Assembly: GCF_030915525.1 (NCBI RefSeq)
Contig: NZ_CP133269.1
Location: forward strand, 211,001-275,000
Reading direction: 5' to 3'
Origin: Neobacillus sp. PS2-9
GTDB lineage: Bacteria > Bacillota > Bacilli > Bacillales > Cytobacillaceae
Length of the DNA stretch: 64,000 nt
Shown here piece after piece: positions 63,333-64,000 of this stretch. Made by a program: the position numbers and the translations under genes. The notes under the pieces are model-generated. The model worked only from the letters and a program-made list of their open reading frames with translations, ran no database searches and was not told the origin of the DNA. Positions within the stretch are counted from its first letter, which is position 1; each line of letters opens with the position of its first letter.

Positions 63333-63596
63333 TCAAGTCGCAAAGCCATTCGCAAATAGTACGGCAGCTAGAACAACTAAGAGGATGAAGGCCAGGTAAA
63401 GGAGTCCGACGACGATAACCATAATCCAGCCAACGACTTTGCGGCCAGTTTTAATAAAGTAGATTCCTAAGGCAAATGGCCCGAAGAAAAAGCCTAAAAT
63501 AGCCCACAGCCATGGACTCTTATTATGTTTCGGTGCGTCCACATATAAGTAAATAGCAATAATAATTTCAACAATAAAACTAACAATTCCTGACAT
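63333..63596 (-). CDS. small membrane protein, unknown function
   Basis: 87 residues. Three hydrophobic helices (ISFIVEIIIAIYLYVD-like start, WLWAILGFFFGPFALGIYFIK, IMVIVVGLLYLAFILLVVLA). TAGGGGGAAG precedes the ATG. The pattern of a WLW..LGFFFGPFALGIYF hairpin recalls small proteolipid-like proteins. I do not assign a family. Confidence 0.7.
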   Translation of the reverse strand: MSGIVSFIVEIIIAIYLYVDAPKHNKSPWLWAILGFFFGPFALGIYFIKTGRKVVGWIMVIVVGLLYLAFILLVVLAAVLFANGFAT

Positions 63597-63696
63597 AACT
63601 TCCCCCTAAAAATATATTTTTCAACTTACACTTTTAGTATCTCTAGGGAAACGGAAAAAATCAACAAAAATGTGAATTTATCACTGTAAATAACAT

Positions 63697-63720
63697 AAAA
63701 GACCAGTCCGAAGACTGGTC
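63697..63720 (-). terminator. terminator of the minus-strand gene at the window end
   Basis: On the minus strand GACCAGTC-TTCG-GACTGGTC then TTTTAT: perfect 8-bp stem with a stable TTCG tetraloop. Confidence 0.88.
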
Positions 63721-63743
63721 AAGGTCAGAATCAAATGTAACAA

Positions 63744-64000
63744 TTAAGGGTTTTTTACTTTAATCTTCGGTTTACTTTTCATTTTCTCCTTAAATTCCTT
63801 AAGAAGGGCAGGACCCTCCAGCCCTTTTTGCATCAGGCTATCGAGCAGCAGCTCTGAGTAATCACTTTTATTACGGCGGAGATGACCTTCGAATAACACG
63901 CTGATGTGCTTTTCAAACTTTTTCAAAGAAACAATCTTCGTCTGAAAATAAGCAGGTGTGTTCTCTTTCTTCGTAATCACAGCTTCAACGATTAAATCGC
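63744..64000 (-). CDS. ywpF: YwpF-like protein, C-terminal part (cut by window end)
   Basis: The frame is open to the window edge, giving about 85 residues of the C-terminus: DLIVEAVITKKENTPAYF, then ISVLFEGHLRRNKSDYSELLLDSLMQKGL and a basic end KMKSKPKIKVKNP. The GTG at 63980 is internal, not the start. Resemblance to B. subtilis YwpF and the position near mbl and fabZ support the call. Function unknown. Confidence 0.6.
   Translation of the reverse strand, partial: DLIVEAVITKKENTPAYFQTKIVSLKKFEKHISVLFEGHLRRNKSDYSELLLDSLMQKGLEGPALLKEFKEKMKSKPKIKVKNP

Overview
The window is a chromosomal segment of a low-to-moderate GC, endospore-forming member of the Bacillaceae. The gene order (atp operon, then ywzB-ywmB-murAA-spoIID-spoIIQ-spoIIID-mbl-fabZ) is the Bacillus arrangement. 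An 11-subunit nuo operon next to atp (absent from B. subtilis, typical of the B. cereus and Neobacillus side of the family) combined with a complete rsbRSTUVW-sigB-rsbX operon (B. subtilis style) points to a Neobacillus- or Mesobacillus-like species. The genus is an inference from gene content. No rRNA, tRNA, CRISPR array, prophage or intact transposase gene was seen.

Layout. 1-3.8 kb: end of the F1 ATP synthase operon (atpA partial, atpG, atpD, atpC). 3.9-12.3 kb: a fructosamine (Amadori product) catabolic locus in several transcription units: ABC importer frlO-frlN-frlM, two FrlB-type SIS deglycases, FrlD kinase, a FrlC-like epimerase and a GntR/UTRA regulator, tied together by AT-rich palindromic operators over the promoters. 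12.7-17 kb: a PAS/AAA+ sigma-54 activator divergent from a class III omega-aminotransferase and an aldehyde dehydrogenase, with a textbook -24/-12 promoter and upstream palindromes. 17.6-28.4 kb: nuoABCDHIJKLMN without nuoEFG. nuoC carries an Ala/Lys-rich tandem-repeat N-terminus broken by two -1 frameshifts at equivalent positions. 28.7-45 kb: stress and membrane genes around the sigB operon; six or seven local genes have sigma-B-like promoters. 45-64 kb: a secreted PIG-L deacetylase fused to LRR and wall-binding repeats, then cell-wall and sporulation genes (murAA, spoIID, spoIIQ, pbpC, spoIIID, mbl) interspersed with NERD, VanZ, ATL, Pcp and fabZ genes.

The most unusual content is non-coding. 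Intergenic regions hold several repeat families: (1) arrays of a 9-bp core GACGAGTAA repeated every 20-21 bp, often with a conserved tail ending in a terminator, at four loci; (2) arrays of ATTCCGCC repeated exactly every 21 bp, at two loci; (3) a minisatellite of about 17 units of about 52 bp, each containing a hairpin with ACGTAGA/TCTACGT arms, at 57.2-58.1 kb; (4) a structured element of about 130 bp with TGTTGATT/AATCAACA ends in three full copies plus two collapsed remnants; (5) REP-like palindromes GGTGCCTGACACC (eight sites) and GGGGACAGTCCCC-type long hairpins (two sites). These lie almost entirely between transcription units, often beside strong terminators, which suggests roles in chromosome organisation, insulation or transposase-mediated spread. 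No function can be read directly from sequence.
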